A DNA stretch of 64,000 bases from JAGNXB01 sp942490895 (GCA_942490895.1 CALNZC010000013.1:136038-200037), one strand, 5' to 3'. Numbered from the stretch's first letter, positions 1 to 9,489 are shown. The notes: a model not told the origin generated them from the letters alone. Numbers and translations are program-made.

Positions 1-528
1 TACTACGTGTATATCCTCCAATCCGTCGATTCAGGTCAGTTCTACAAGGGCATTTCCAATGATCTGAAACGTCGTTTTCACGAACATAACTCCGGTTACG
101 AAAAAGCTACTGCTCCTTTCGCACCCTGGAACCTGGTTTGGTACACCATCAAATCCATGAAAAGTGAAGCAACGATCCTGGAGTACAAACTCAAAAATCT
201 GACTGCTCATGCGCGCATTGTGCAGTTTATACAGAAGTACAAACCTGTCGGCGGCCCGGACGTTCCGCCTCTAGCGGAAGTCCCGATCCACCCCGAGTTC
301 TCGGGGCCGCTAAAGGCGGGATCGTCTGGGTTCAATTCCGCCCCACACCACAGGGACCCTGTTCGCAAGAGCAGGGTCTTTTTTTTGTTCCTGAATTCCT
401 GCATCCCGCATGAATACGGGATTGTTCCGGGTTTCTGGTTCATTCCGGTTTCACAGCAGGGTACGATTGGGCTGTTCAACGTTCAAGGTGCTCCGCTCAC
501 ACGGAGCCCTGTTCAAGGGTCAACGTGA
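1..528 (+). CDS. GIY-YIG nuclease family protein, cut by the left edge
   Basis: Single-domain GIY-YIG endonuclease of the small type common in Bacteroidota, often found next to tRNA genes. The frame is open from base 1 and reads YYVYILQS, the usual N-terminal strand of the family, so the true ATG probably lies a few codons left of the window; GTG at 7 is the only internal start nearby. The domain shows VYILQS, the Tyr-Lys-Gly strand (FYKGIS), the helix with Arg (LKRRFHEHNSG) and the Glu helix (EATILEYKLKNL), and ends near residue 80. The remaining C-terminal 90 residues are low-quality coding: they run through a T-arm-like sequence and a perfect transcription terminator at 355-386, so the gene probably has an eroded or read-through 3' end. 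Real for the nuclease domain; its exact end is uncertain. Confidence 0.6.
   Translation, partial: YYVYILQSVDSGQFYKGISNDLKRRFHEHNSGYEKATAPFAPWNLVWYTIKSMKSEATILEYKLKNLTAHARIVQFIQKYKPVGGPDVPPLAEVPIHPEFSGPLKAGSSGFNSAPHHRDPVRKSRVFFLFLNSCIPHEYGIVPGFWFIPVSQQGTIGLFNVQGAPLTRSPVQGST
355..386 (+). terminator. Rho-independent terminator with GCAA tetraloop
   Basis: GACCCTGTTC (355-364), loop GCAA, GAGCAGGGTC (369-378), then eight T. Ten-base-pair stem, one T-G wobble. It lies inside the 3' part of the GIY-YIG frame and just after a T-arm-like stretch ending in CACCA (323-350), which suggests that it originally ended a tRNA- or tmRNA-like transcript. Confidence 0.8.
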
Positions 529-709
529 CCCCCGTGTTATCTGAGTTGAACGTTGTACCGGATGTCCTTGACCTCCTTGAACTGGCAGGGCCGGAGGCCC
601 TGGCTTGAACTGTGACCCCAACAGGCAAATGGTCAGGTTTTTATCAGGGAGTGGAACGCGAAGACAATCAGGAACGTAGGGACCCAACCTACCGGCAGAC
701 AGGCAGAAA
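387..709. repeat. Intergenic spacer rich in inverted repeats with GTTGAAC/GTTCAAC motifs
   Basis: No credible gene. The spacer holds several short inverted repeats: ATCCCG/CGGGAT (404-423), CTCCG/CGGAG near 490-505 and a perfect 7-bp stem CAGGGCC-GGA-GGCCCTG (586-602). The motif GTTCAAC or GTTGAAC followed by GTT, and the related TTGAAC, occur several times. The same motif family recurs in the spacer at 22480-22560. It looks like a degenerate dispersed repeat, function unknown. Confidence 0.4.
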
Positions 710-1453
710 TTATTCTTCGATTCGATCCCAGCCCCAGCCATCTTGTGTCCACGCATTGACAAATGAGGAACGAACCAGGCGGCCCTTTGGCTCATAGATT
801 ATAGTATACCCCGGGCCATCAAAGGCCATGGAAGCGTCATTGATCCGAACATTCAGAAATGGATAGGATGTCCCTAGCAGTGACTGATTTGTCATATATG
901 CCGCTTTATAGTTTTCACTATAGCTATAGTTGGTCTTCCAGCCGAAAAACTCGACTTCCACACCCTGGAATTTCTGAAAAGGCAGATAACTCAAGGAATA
1001 GGTGCTTGAAAATGAATTTCTTTTGGCGACTTCAAAGAATAACCAGGAACTTGAAAATTCACCATACAGTGGTTCTATCCAGAGGGTATCTGTCTCGACA
1101 TATGCCCGGAGGGTATACACGCTATCTGCATTCCAGAGGGTATTATTGACCACTGAAACTGAATGAGGGGTGAGGTATTCCTTGAGGATAAACACACCCT
1201 GGTCCTCCGAAACAACTTCTACAACCAATGTATCTGTGTGGTAGGTGATATTACTATTGGTCGCCGAAAAGTATTCATCACCGGAAAACCGGATGAATTT
1301 GGATTGCTGCCCAACCATCAGACAACCAATTTCGATGGGGTCTGGATTCTGCCCGGTATTCGGAGTTCCGGTTTCAGAGTCTTTCTGACAGGAGGTCATC
1401 ACGACAGCCAAGAAGAGCATGGTCGCCAAAGACCAGAGGACAGAGGTGCGCAT
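710..1453 (-). CDS. Putative lipoprotein of unknown function
   Basis: 247 residues. The N-terminus is a clear lipoprotein signal: a basic start, a hydrophobic segment and the lipobox VMTSC at about residues 18-22, followed by a Ser/Thr/Asn/Pro-rich tether. The remaining 200 residues are mostly short beta-strand-like segments with many Tyr, Ser and Phe and no recognisable catalytic motif. Predicted anchored in the outer membrane or facing the periplasm. It is monocistronic, with its 3' end in the repeat-rich spacer. A terminator-like hairpin sits in its 5' leader (1523-1551). I do not recognise the family. Confidence 0.75.
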   Translation of the reverse strand: MRTSVLWSLATMLFLAVVMTSCQKDSETGTPNTGQNPDPIEIGCLMVGQQSKFIRFSGDEYFSATNSNITYHTDTLVVEVVSEDQGVFILKEYLTPHSVSVVNNTLWNADSVYTLRAYVETDTLWIEPLYGEFSSSWLFFEVAKRNSFSSTYSLSYLPFQKFQGVEVEFFGWKTNYSYSENYKAAYMTNQSLLGTSYPFLNVRINDASMAFDGPGYTIIYEPKGRLVRSSFVNAWTQDGWGWDRIEE

Positions 1454-1522
1454 AGTACTAGATATTTTCCCTAATCAACGGAATGATCCGATAAACTGTG
1501 GGGTTTGAAACCCAGATGCATC

Positions 1523-1551
1523 AAAAAAGAACCCGGACGAGGGGTCCGGGT
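1523..1551 (-). terminator. Rho-independent terminator in the leader of the lipoprotein gene
   Basis: On the minus strand: ACCCGGAC, loop of 5, GTCCGGGT, then TTTTTT (complement of A run 1523-1528). It lies 70 bases upstream of the lipoprotein start and there is no convincing minus-strand gene just before it, so it ends either a short leader or small RNA starting in 1560-1820, or acts as an attenuator. Nothing else is visible in 1454-1824. Confidence 0.6.
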
Positions 1552-1824
1552 CCTGAATGGAGTATGAGAAAAATGAATACTCTGATTGAACGTGTCCGGA
1601 TTGGTCTGATTCCAGACATTTTGATGCTTCAATACCAAAACTAATCAAGACCACTCCGTATTGCCCAATGCTACGTTCAATTTTCAAAAAGATGGAATGA
1701 CTATGATAAATAGTCTGGAAACCGAATCATGTACGGGCGGGTTGATCAGGCAACTGAACTCCACCTTTTCGCACCATCTAATTGTATAGGAATTCGCAAG
1801 AATTCCGGATAACTTGGAACCCCT

Positions 1825-3561
1825 ATGAAGCACATTCTCTATGCCTTGAGCATTTGCCTCTTGCTATTTTGTCATTCAAGCGCTTTTGGGCAACTTCCAG
1901 GGTTTACCTGGCAACCTGGGCCACTGACAGAACTCGATATCGTTATCCCGGTAAAGGATGGCTGGCTCTGGGCTGTAGGTGGCCTCAAGATGGGATATAG
2001 CCCGAGTTACCTGCAAAAACGATCACCCACTGGTGAATTGGTTTGGGAATCTGATATCCCCCCGCAGAACGGATCCTTTCTATCAGGCCTGGTGGAACTT
2101 CCTGACCACCGGATCATGGCCATATTTACGTTAAGCTTCTGCGATCACTGGGTAGGGCCTTCCTATATGCTCATTGATTCTGACGGGAAATTTTTACAGT
2201 ACAAGGACATTGACAATACTTCCTATCAAACCTATAAATTGACCTCTTTTGTCCAGCAAACAGACACCTTTCTACTCGCATGGAAAAAAGATTTCAACAC
2301 TTCTCCTCCTTATCCGTATTCCTTGACGCACTGGAATATATCCACCGGAACAGAATATATCTACCCTATCCAATCGGATGGGCAGGATCGTCCTGTCGTC
2401 CTCAAATATGATGATAACGGGTATATTCTGATCGGATTGAGCAGCGGAGGATTTGGCACATTTGCTCCAGAGACAGGACTAGTTTCTGATACGTTGGCTG
2501 CAGATTTTGGAATTGTATATGATGTAGCCTTCCAACCTGATGGCTCTTTTTTCACTTGTGGAACCGAGAAATTGGCTTTCTACAATGCACAGGGATTAAA
2601 ATTGAAACAACTAGACCTCCCCAATGAAATCATCACTACCGGATATGCAACAAATGGAAACCTGGTCGCTTTCACAACAAATCAAGCCACATCAGAAAAT
2701 AGAATATTTGTTCTGAGCAGCATTCTAGATACGATTTCGATCATTGAAAATCTTTCTGATGATGCACTATTGACACAATTACTAGTTGTGGAAGAACAAC
2801 CATGGGCTCTCGGACAAGAGCATCAAAATGTCTTTGCCAAATCATTCTCCAGCACTAGTAATTCACCATTTCTCAACCAGGATGCAGAGCTGCTAGAGAT
2901 CAGTTTTGAAAGCTCCCTGGATACGATCACACCCTATTTTACACCGAACTGTAAGGCCACTTTCAATTTGGAGAAGGTTAAGATCCATATTCTCAACAAT
3001 GGTACCTTACCTCTTCATCAGGTATTCCTCAATTGGGATAATTACTTCCTATCATCCTGGTCATTTGGATGTGAATATTCGAAACAACAATTTCTTATTG
3101 AAGGCCTAGACCTTTTACCTGGTCAATCAGAATGGATCAGCATTCCAGATATCGAACTATATACTTATGTAGAATGCGGTACATCCATAAACATTGACCA
3201 TGATTTTTGCATGGAATTAACCTGTCCGAATCAAATGATCGATGGGGATCATACCAATGATTTTTCCTGCACTACTCTAGAGTTTTTAATCTCTTTTCAA
3301 AAAGACCCCACCGCTTCAGAGATATTTTCAACTTACCCTAATCCGTTTGTCGATCAGATCACTTTGGAGAATATCCCTGAGGAAGCACAACACTTTTCTG
3401 TCTTTGATCAATGGGGTAGAATCGTCCTGAAAAGCGAAGTCAATTCTCCTAATAAAAGCATCATCCTGCCACCAGGTCCAGGTGGAATGTATGCAATAGT
3501 TGCCTTTAACAAACACGGCCAGATTAAAGGATCGTATCGTCTCATACGCATGACGGAATAA
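1825..3561 (+). CDS. Secreted T9SS cargo protein, type A C-terminal sorting domain
   Basis: 578 residues. Sec signal peptide (residues 1-23, ending SSAFGQ). The middle is a run of beta strands resembling a propeller that reports on 'what the text says' repeats (LDxxGxxL), followed at about 365-480 by an Ig/CARDB-like domain containing HILNNGTLPL and a conserved Cys-rich strand set. The C-terminus is a type IX secretion type A sorting domain: it starts at TYPNPF (about residue 502) and ends with the typical strand GxYxIVAFxxxGxxxxxxRLIR. So it is predicted to be exported by Sec, carried across the outer membrane by the T9SS, and released or attached to the surface. The neighbour 10 bp downstream is a paralogue in the same direction, probably co-transcribed. 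Enzymatic function is not recognisable. Confidence 0.88.
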   Translation: MKHILYALSICLLLFCHSSAFGQLPGFTWQPGPLTELDIVIPVKDGWLWAVGGLKMGYSPSYLQKRSPTGELVWESDIPPQNGSFLSGLVELPDHRIMAIFTLSFCDHWVGPSYMLIDSDGKFLQYKDIDNTSYQTYKLTSFVQQTDTFLLAWKKDFNTSPPYPYSLTHWNISTGTEYIYPIQSDGQDRPVVLKYDDNGYILIGLSSGGFGTFAPETGLVSDTLAADFGIVYDVAFQPDGSFFTCGTEKLAFYNAQGLKLKQLDLPNEIITTGYATNGNLVAFTTNQATSENRIFVLSSILDTISIIENLSDDALLTQLLVVEEQPWALGQEHQNVFAKSFSSTSNSPFLNQDAELLEISFESSLDTITPYFTPNCKATFNLEKVKIHILNNGTLPLHQVFLNWDNYFLSSWSFGCEYSKQQFLIEGLDLLPGQSEWISIPDIELYTYVECGTSINIDHDFCMELTCPNQMIDGDHTNDFSCTTLEFLISFQKDPTASEIFSTYPNPFVDQITLENIPEEAQHFSVFDQWGRIVLKSEVNSPNKSIILPPGPGGMYAIVAFNKHGQIKGSYRLIRMTE

Positions 3562-3571
3562 ATACATCTAC

Positions 3572-5269
3572 ATGAAAATGAAATTCCACTTCCTCAATCA
3601 GATTCTTCTATTCCTCTACCTGATCTGCTGGGCTCCATTTATTTCCGCCCAATCTCTGGAGAAAAGCTGGCAACCTTTCCCAGTATCAGAAATGGGTCCA
3701 GTAGAACAAATGAAGAATGGATACGTCTGGACCGTTGACTCTCCGATGCATGGAAATGGGCCTGCCATCATTCAACGAGCTGATGATTCCGGAAATATTC
3801 TGTGGGAGAAGCATCTGTCCATTTGGCCAAATCTTATCCAATTGCTCGATATACTTGCCGGCCCGAATGAAGAGGTCATTATTTCATATTACTATATAGA
3901 TTGTGATGTGGCAGGAGGATCAGGATTGATGATTTTGGATAGCTTGGGCGAGTTCATTGGAGGGTATAATTTGGGAAAAGACAATTCAAGTATTTATAAT
4001 ATGAAGTCTGTTTCTTCAACGAGTATTTTTCCACTAATAGGTGGCTATGGTAATAAATTGGTCCGGTTGGATAGTCTATCTTCCGATTTGGTATTTCTAC
4101 CATTAAATCAGAAAGGAAACTTGATTCTCGAAGGTCCTGACAAGAAATTCTTCCTGTCGCTTGATGATGGTGGATTGGCGGTCATGGACCCTTTGACTGA
4201 AGCAATTTCAGACACCTCATTGACTTCGTTTCATGACATCCAGGACATCTTTTTTTCATCTGATACATCCAGATTCCTTGTAACAAGAGACAGTATTTTC
4301 CACGTCCATTCATCCGGCACTATCCTGAATAAAACGGAATTGAACAATTTCCAGTATTGGGATGGATTTATCAATCAAGGATACCTTTACCTGATTAATT
4401 ATTCATCAGGCAATCCTGAATTGATCATTCTTGACTATCAGCTGGATACCATTAGTCTTGTTTCTGGTTTTACAGATGATACCCAGATTAGCAGGCTTAT
4501 TCCTGGAAACAATGAACCCATCCTTTTCGGACAGGAAAGTAACAATGTGTTTCTTAAATCAATTTCACAAATTGGTGCCTGGAAACCGCTCTTAGCCGAT
4601 CCCGCCATTACAGATGTGTCCTGGATAGACTTAAAAACAAGTGTCGAAAAATTTGGATACTGCCACCCTCAAGCCTCATTTTCAGGATTGAAAATTCATA
4701 TCAAGAACAATGGATCAGACACTCTGGATCGTGTTTTAGTGAATTGGAATGAACAGGTTCAGTTTTCCATTCCTGTCTACTGGTGTCAATCATTTGCCCA
4801 GCAGTTATTGCTGGATAATCTTGACCTTGCTCCAGGTGAATCAAATTGGATACCCCTTCCTGATCTGACGTTCTTTCGGGATGTACCTTGCGATTCAACC
4901 TACCTATTTGATATCTGCTTCGAATTGTCTACACCCAATAACCGCATCGATGCGAATCATAGCAATGACAAATTTTGTGTTCCGATAGATGTGAAAACTA
5001 CATCCACTTCCGATCCAAAATCTGATGGCCACATCCTGGCCTACCCTGATCCATTTTCCCATACACTTCATTTGGATAACCTGTCGAACACAATCAGGTC
5101 GTTTCAACTATTGGATCTATTCGGTCGGGTGATATCTGGTCAGCCTATTTTGACCTGGCCATCCTTCACGATCGATGTTCCAAACGGTCACAGTGGTTTG
5201 TACATTTTGGTCCTCTTTGATGAGGACGGGCAGATCATTGAAACGAAGCGCTTGCTTCGAGTAGACTGA
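3572..5269 (+). CDS. Secreted T9SS cargo protein, paralogue of the upstream gene
   Basis: 565 residues with the same layout as the preceding gene: signal peptide (1-27, ending PFISAQ), opening motif SWQPFPVSEMGPV like TWQPGPLTELDIV upstream, beta-rich middle, Ig/CARDB-like domain with HIKNNGSDTLDRV and LDLAPGESNWIPLPD, and a type A sorting domain starting at YPDPF and ending RLLRVD. The D in YPDPF replaces the usual N of YPNPF. Starts 10 bp after the upstream stop, which implies a tandem duplication transcribed as one unit. The start could be ATG 3572 or ATG 3578. Function unknown; predicted cell-surface or secreted. Confidence 0.88.
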   Translation: MKMKFHFLNQILLFLYLICWAPFISAQSLEKSWQPFPVSEMGPVEQMKNGYVWTVDSPMHGNGPAIIQRADDSGNILWEKHLSIWPNLIQLLDILAGPNEEVIISYYYIDCDVAGGSGLMILDSLGEFIGGYNLGKDNSSIYNMKSVSSTSIFPLIGGYGNKLVRLDSLSSDLVFLPLNQKGNLILEGPDKKFFLSLDDGGLAVMDPLTEAISDTSLTSFHDIQDIFFSSDTSRFLVTRDSIFHVHSSGTILNKTELNNFQYWDGFINQGYLYLINYSSGNPELIILDYQLDTISLVSGFTDDTQISRLIPGNNEPILFGQESNNVFLKSISQIGAWKPLLADPAITDVSWIDLKTSVEKFGYCHPQASFSGLKIHIKNNGSDTLDRVLVNWNEQVQFSIPVYWCQSFAQQLLLDNLDLAPGESNWIPLPDLTFFRDVPCDSTYLFDICFELSTPNNRIDANHSNDKFCVPIDVKTTSTSDPKSDGHILAYPDPFSHTLHLDNLSNTIRSFQLLDLFGRVISGQPILTWPSFTIDVPNGHSGLYILVLFDEDGQIIETKRLLRVD

Positions 5270-5297
5270 CTGGTGTAAAAATGGGACGTGCTTTCGA

Positions 5298-8200
5298 TTA
5301 AAAATCCGATCCGATGGATAGATACAGAATCGGATCCTGCACCTGACGGGTCTCGATCCCCCAGGCATAATCCAGCTTGACCAGATATCCGAAGACAAGG
5401 GTGCGGGCTCCAAATCCGTATCCGGCAACAAGTGGATCGCGGAAGTATTTCAACTTAACCTGGACGGCTGGTGGATTTTCGATATAGATAATGTTCAATG
5501 GATTGTCATCGCTGTACGGCGATAATCCCTCCCAGGCTGTGCCCGTATCAAAAAAGCCGGTCAACTGAAGATTTCGGAAAAAAGAGGATCGGGTACGCGG
5601 GAAGATGTACTTCACAAAAGGCACCCGCAATTCCATATTCGCCAGGACAAAAGAACTGCCATTTCGGATATTATATTGAAAGCCCCTGAGGTTGGCTGCC
5701 AGGGTCTGGAAGCCATAATTGGTATTGTTGATCGGGATATCCTCGTTGAATTGCGGGAGCAGCCAATTATCTACTCCTCCCAGATAAAAGAGGATGCGTT
5801 CCTGTCCGAAGGAAGTGACACCATTCAGTCGGACGGCAAACACACTGTGTTTGAGAATGGGCAGATAATATCGGAAATCTACACCGGCCATTCCCATCAG
5901 TCCCTGATTGAGATCAAACGCAAACGGATCTGCCTGGATCTGAAAACCCTTGACCACCTCAGTAAAAATATTGTACCGCATCCCGTTGAGGATATTCGGT
6001 GCGACTGCCAGGGTATTGTCAAAGACATATTCTGCACGTAACCCCAATCGCTGTTCATTCACGGCTGGGAAAGCCAGAGTGGACTGTTCCAATGCATGCC
6101 AGAAATAACGGTCGTTTCGCAGGGTGCCCCGGAAGCGAAGGCTCCGGAAAATATCCAATGGATATCTCAACTGGACCTGTCCCAGAGTTGTTTGCAAGCG
6201 AACTTTGTACTGTGTCGGACTCCCGGGTGCACCCAGGCCTGGTGGAATCAAATGAGGGGGTCCGTTCAGTACGTTATTATTCAGTTCAAAAATATTGGAC
6301 CAATCTCCACGATAGATGGAATAGTGTTTATCCCATCGATGTTTTTTGTCCATAAACGTGAGGAAAAATTCCGATCCTCGAAAATTGGTCGGTAATCGCA
6401 TGCCTCCTTCAAATTCATAATCTTCCAGCAGGTCCTTGACATTTGCCTTGATTAATAAACCAGTAGCTGGAGGTGTAAACCGGCTGCTTCCTTCATCCAG
6501 ATTCAGAAACTGGCGACCTGTGTAATTATCCAACCCGCCAAACAACAATGAGTTGTCAAATCGATTGGTCAGGTAATCCAATCGGAACTTTAACCGACTG
6601 GGGATAATTCTCGAGGTTACAAATCGTTGCGTCCTGGATTCGGATGTGTCCGGTGCCTGGATCAATTCTCTGGTATCGGGCAGCACAAAAGATGGTCCTT
6701 CTTCCAGGATCAGGTCTGGAGTAGGCACAGTCTCCGGTAAAACCTGGGGAGGGTATTGGAAAGGCGATTGAAAGTACTGGACAACGGTGTCCTTACGGGG
6801 ATGAAAAAGTTGAGGCACATCAGAAGTCGGAGCGCGGGCCGGTTTTCGGACAACGGGAAGGGCAAAGGAGGTTTTAAAGGGCATGACCGTTGTGTCCCTG
6901 TTTAACTCTGAGAAAGAGATCTGGACCTTCTGATCGACAAATTGAAGGTCATACACTTTCTGTGTCCTCGGGGCGAGCGTATGATCTAGAATATGTGTCT
7001 GTTTATTTGTTGTTGCATGCGCAAACGCCTGGATCTCATAAACGGGTAACGCCCAGGTGCTGTCCACTTGCTCTGGAGGTAAGAAGGTAGGCAAGGTGTC
7101 CTGGTGTACAATCAAGACTGCTCCGTCTGTCAGTTGGAATGCTTGATCTGTTCGAATCAATACAGAATCCAGGTAGGCGATTTTCCGATTGTATATGCCT
7201 GACTCATCTGTCAACCAGGCAAACCAGGTGGTATCCAGTTGGATCGGCAGTCGTTCATTGATCAGGGGTGTATGGGTGACCCGAACGGCCTGTGAAGGAC
7301 GCGTTTCCAAATCATAGAAGAACAGATCGAGCGTTCCTGTGGGGTTGACACTTTCCAACTTCTGGCGAGCCATGGAGTTATTTGGCCTGTTGGAGGTAAA
7401 CAGCAATCCTCTACGGCCTTTATAGGTGAAGGGTGCCGGCTCCAGATCATCCCAGGCGTCCTGGGTGATCCGATCCGATTGACGGGTTGGAATATGATAT
7501 AAGAATAGATCGGACAGTCCGCCTGTCGCCCCACTGAATACCAGTCGTTGAGGATCGAAATACCGCATGCTGTACACCCTTTGATAGATCGGTGCCAGAT
7601 CCTGGACTTCATCTTCACCTTTGAGCAAGTCTTTAATCGTCAACTGCAGGCGGTCTCTTTTTTCAGTGAGTATGGCGAGATACTGACTGGAAGGATGCCA
7701 ATCGATCAGTGGATATTGGTAGTCTGTCTCCTGAAAGGGATTGCGAAAGGCATATTGCATCACCTTTTTACGTTCACCAGTTTGCAGGTCCTGGACATAG
7801 ATCTTAATCTTGCCGTCGCGGTTGAAGACATAGGCCAGCTGTCGCCCATCCGGACTGGCTCTCACATGGAAGACGGGAACATTGCGACGATTTCGCAAGG
7901 GTACTATATCCGGAGAGGGTGCATTCAATCCAGCAAAATCTCTGGTGTATCGCTCCTGAAAAAAACTGTACCACCCAGCGGTCAGCCCCGGAAAAGGAGT
8001 ACCCAACACATAGAGCATACCCTCTTCTACATCCCGATAGATGCGGGCGATGTAGAGAATATTAGCCACTGAAGAGGGGCCAAACTGACGAGACAGATAA
8101 TACCAGAAGGCATGGCCTGCCAATTCCGGATCTTTCTTGACCACATCATCAAAAGTCTTGATCTTTTCCTGTTGGAGAAGGGTGCGCAGTCGATCATCCG

Positions 8201-8813
8201 CATCGGAATTCCACTCTTCTCCTATGTAGGCGATAAGGCCTTCCTTAAACCAGACAGGCATGTTAAAGAGGATGGCATTCTGCACATACTCCTGGAGGTT
8301 GCCCCCGAATAACATCGCATCCAGATAGACTTCAGCTATTCCTTCTCTGATCTGTTTTCGAAGATGTTGGTGATCTCCATTGAAATAAACAAAGATCTTG
8401 TTGCCGTAGATCTTCGTCTTTCCGGTAACATTGGTAAATGCCTCTTCTGTGCCAATATTGCTTTGTTTGAGGTCAGTCAGATCGGTATAAACCAGAATCT
8501 CGATCTTATCATTCATGCGATGTTCCAGCAATTGCTGGATCTCACTATGTTCCTCCTCCGCGATCATCACCGCTGCCTGACCCACCATGCGTCCCTCTCC
8601 ATACCAGTAGGTGATGAAATTCTGGCTTTCATACTGGAGCCATTCATCAAAATCACGGGAGTATTGGACGCGGTTCTTGCCAAACTCGGTTTGAATGCCT
8701 TGTGCCAGCACGGCTCCCCCGGTCAGGAGGAAGAATATCAGTGGGATGTAACGAATACCGTAAACTTGCACTTCAGGATGTTGGTTTTGACGATCCAATT
8801 TAGGTCTTTCCAC
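5298..8813 (-). CDS. Outer-membrane barrel protein with gluzincin-like and TolB-propeller domains
   Basis: 1171 residues. An N-terminal hydrophobic signal (about 22-38, ending AVLAQG) is followed by a peptidase-MA-like region (residues 40-290, with GIAEVYLDAMLFGG and PVWFKEGLIAYIGEEW; a complete HExxH zinc motif is not visible). A WD40/TolB-like beta-propeller follows (about 310-540; RASPDGRQLAYVFNRDG, TGERKKV). After a Pro-rich linker comes a C-terminal BamA/Omp85-like barrel (about 760-1171) ending in an aromatic strand ILYLSIGSDF. Such 'biopolymer transporter Tol' type proteins are widespread in Bacteroidota and their job is not settled. GTG at 8813 is the ORF start, but GTG at 8771 would give a more normal signal peptide. 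Convergent with the T9SS pair; divergent from the MBL gene with only 28 bp between starts. Confidence 0.85.
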   Translation of the reverse strand: MERPKLDRQNQHPEVQVYGIRYIPLIFFLLTGGAVLAQGIQTEFGKNRVQYSRDFDEWLQYESQNFITYWYGEGRMVGQAAVMIAEEEHSEIQQLLEHRMNDKIEILVYTDLTDLKQSNIGTEEAFTNVTGKTKIYGNKIFVYFNGDHQHLRKQIREGIAEVYLDAMLFGGNLQEYVQNAILFNMPVWFKEGLIAYIGEEWNSDADDRLRTLLQQEKIKTFDDVVKKDPELAGHAFWYYLSRQFGPSSVANILYIARIYRDVEEGMLYVLGTPFPGLTAGWYSFFQERYTRDFAGLNAPSPDIVPLRNRRNVPVFHVRASPDGRQLAYVFNRDGKIKIYVQDLQTGERKKVMQYAFRNPFQETDYQYPLIDWHPSSQYLAILTEKRDRLQLTIKDLLKGEDEVQDLAPIYQRVYSMRYFDPQRLVFSGATGGLSDLFLYHIPTRQSDRITQDAWDDLEPAPFTYKGRRGLLFTSNRPNNSMARQKLESVNPTGTLDLFFYDLETRPSQAVRVTHTPLINERLPIQLDTTWFAWLTDESGIYNRKIAYLDSVLIRTDQAFQLTDGAVLIVHQDTLPTFLPPEQVDSTWALPVYEIQAFAHATTNKQTHILDHTLAPRTQKVYDLQFVDQKVQISFSELNRDTTVMPFKTSFALPVVRKPARAPTSDVPQLFHPRKDTVVQYFQSPFQYPPQVLPETVPTPDLILEEGPSFVLPDTRELIQAPDTSESRTQRFVTSRIIPSRLKFRLDYLTNRFDNSLLFGGLDNYTGRQFLNLDEGSSRFTPPATGLLIKANVKDLLEDYEFEGGMRLPTNFRGSEFFLTFMDKKHRWDKHYSIYRGDWSNIFELNNNVLNGPPHLIPPGLGAPGSPTQYKVRLQTTLGQVQLRYPLDIFRSLRFRGTLRNDRYFWHALEQSTLAFPAVNEQRLGLRAEYVFDNTLAVAPNILNGMRYNIFTEVVKGFQIQADPFAFDLNQGLMGMAGVDFRYYLPILKHSVFAVRLNGVTSFGQERILFYLGGVDNWLLPQFNEDIPINNTNYGFQTLAANLRGFQYNIRNGSSFVLANMELRVPFVKYIFPRTRSSFFRNLQLTGFFDTGTAWEGLSPYSDDNPLNIIYIENPPAVQVKLKYFRDPLVAGYGFGARTLVFGYLVKLDYAWGIETRQVQDPILYLSIGSDF

Positions 8814-8841
8814 ATTCTAACCCAATCCAAACGCAGGAATC

Positions 8842-9489
8842 ATGTCACAAGTTGTCTCACTCACCTACAGTCCTTTTGCAGAAAACACCTACCTCATCTA
8901 TGATGAAACCCGCGAATGTGTGATCATTGATCCTGGTTGCTATACAAAGGAAGAAGAGAAGCATCTGGTTCATACGATAGAGCTTCACAAGTTGACCCCT
9001 GTCCGATTACTCAATACACATGGTCATATCGACCACGTCTTTGGCAATCAGTTTGTGCTGGACACCTGGGGACTTGAAGCAGAGATCCACCGTGGAGAAC
9101 AGGTCGTATTGAACAGTGTGGCACAGATTGCCAAAATGTATGGTATTCCCATGCGCAATCCGGTGCCGCCACCTGGTCGTTTTCTGGAGGATGGGGAGGA
9201 AATCACGTTTGGCAAGACCACTTTGAAAAGCATACTCGCGCCCGGTCATTCCCCTGCTCATCTTTGTTTCTATCAGGCAAAGGACCACTACCTGATTGGT
9301 GGCGATGTCCTTTTTCAAGGAAGTATAGGACGAACCGATCTACCCGGGGGGAACCACGAGCAGTTATTGGACAGTATTCGCAAACGGATCTACGTCCTCC
9401 CGGATGAAACCACGGTTTATTCTGGCCATGGTCCGGAGACAACTATTGGTTGGGAGGCAAAAACCAATCCTTTTGTCCAGCGAGATTGA
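8842..9489 (+). CDS. MBL-fold metallohydrolase, glyoxalase II-like (YcbL type)
   Basis: 215 residues, cytoplasmic, no signal peptide. Metallo-beta-lactamase fold hydrolase: zinc motif THGHIDH (about residues 54-60), the later His of GHSPAHLCFY, Asp of GGDVLF and the final His of YSGHGPETTIG are all present, so both metal sites look intact. Length and order of motifs fit the single-domain glyoxalase II-like group (YcbL) that lacks the C-terminal substrate-binding helical domain of true glyoxalase II. Substrate is therefore a thioester or related ester, not proven. Start ATG 8842 gives the usual MSQVVSLTYSPFAENTYLI opening. Confidence 0.92.
   Translation: MSQVVSLTYSPFAENTYLIYDETRECVIIDPGCYTKEEEKHLVHTIELHKLTPVRLLNTHGHIDHVFGNQFVLDTWGLEAEIHRGEQVVLNSVAQIAKMYGIPMRNPVPPPGRFLEDGEEITFGKTTLKSILAPGHSPAHLCFYQAKDHYLIGGDVLFQGSIGRTDLPGGNHEQLLDSIRKRIYVLPDETTVYSGHGPETTIGWEAKTNPFVQRD

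Noticed and set aside
1475..1687. 70-codon minus-strand frame
   Set aside because: It runs across the terminator hairpin and has no protein-like features.
5298..8813. Opposite-strand frames within the large barrel gene
   Set aside because: Shadows of a well-supported gene; no start signals or domains.
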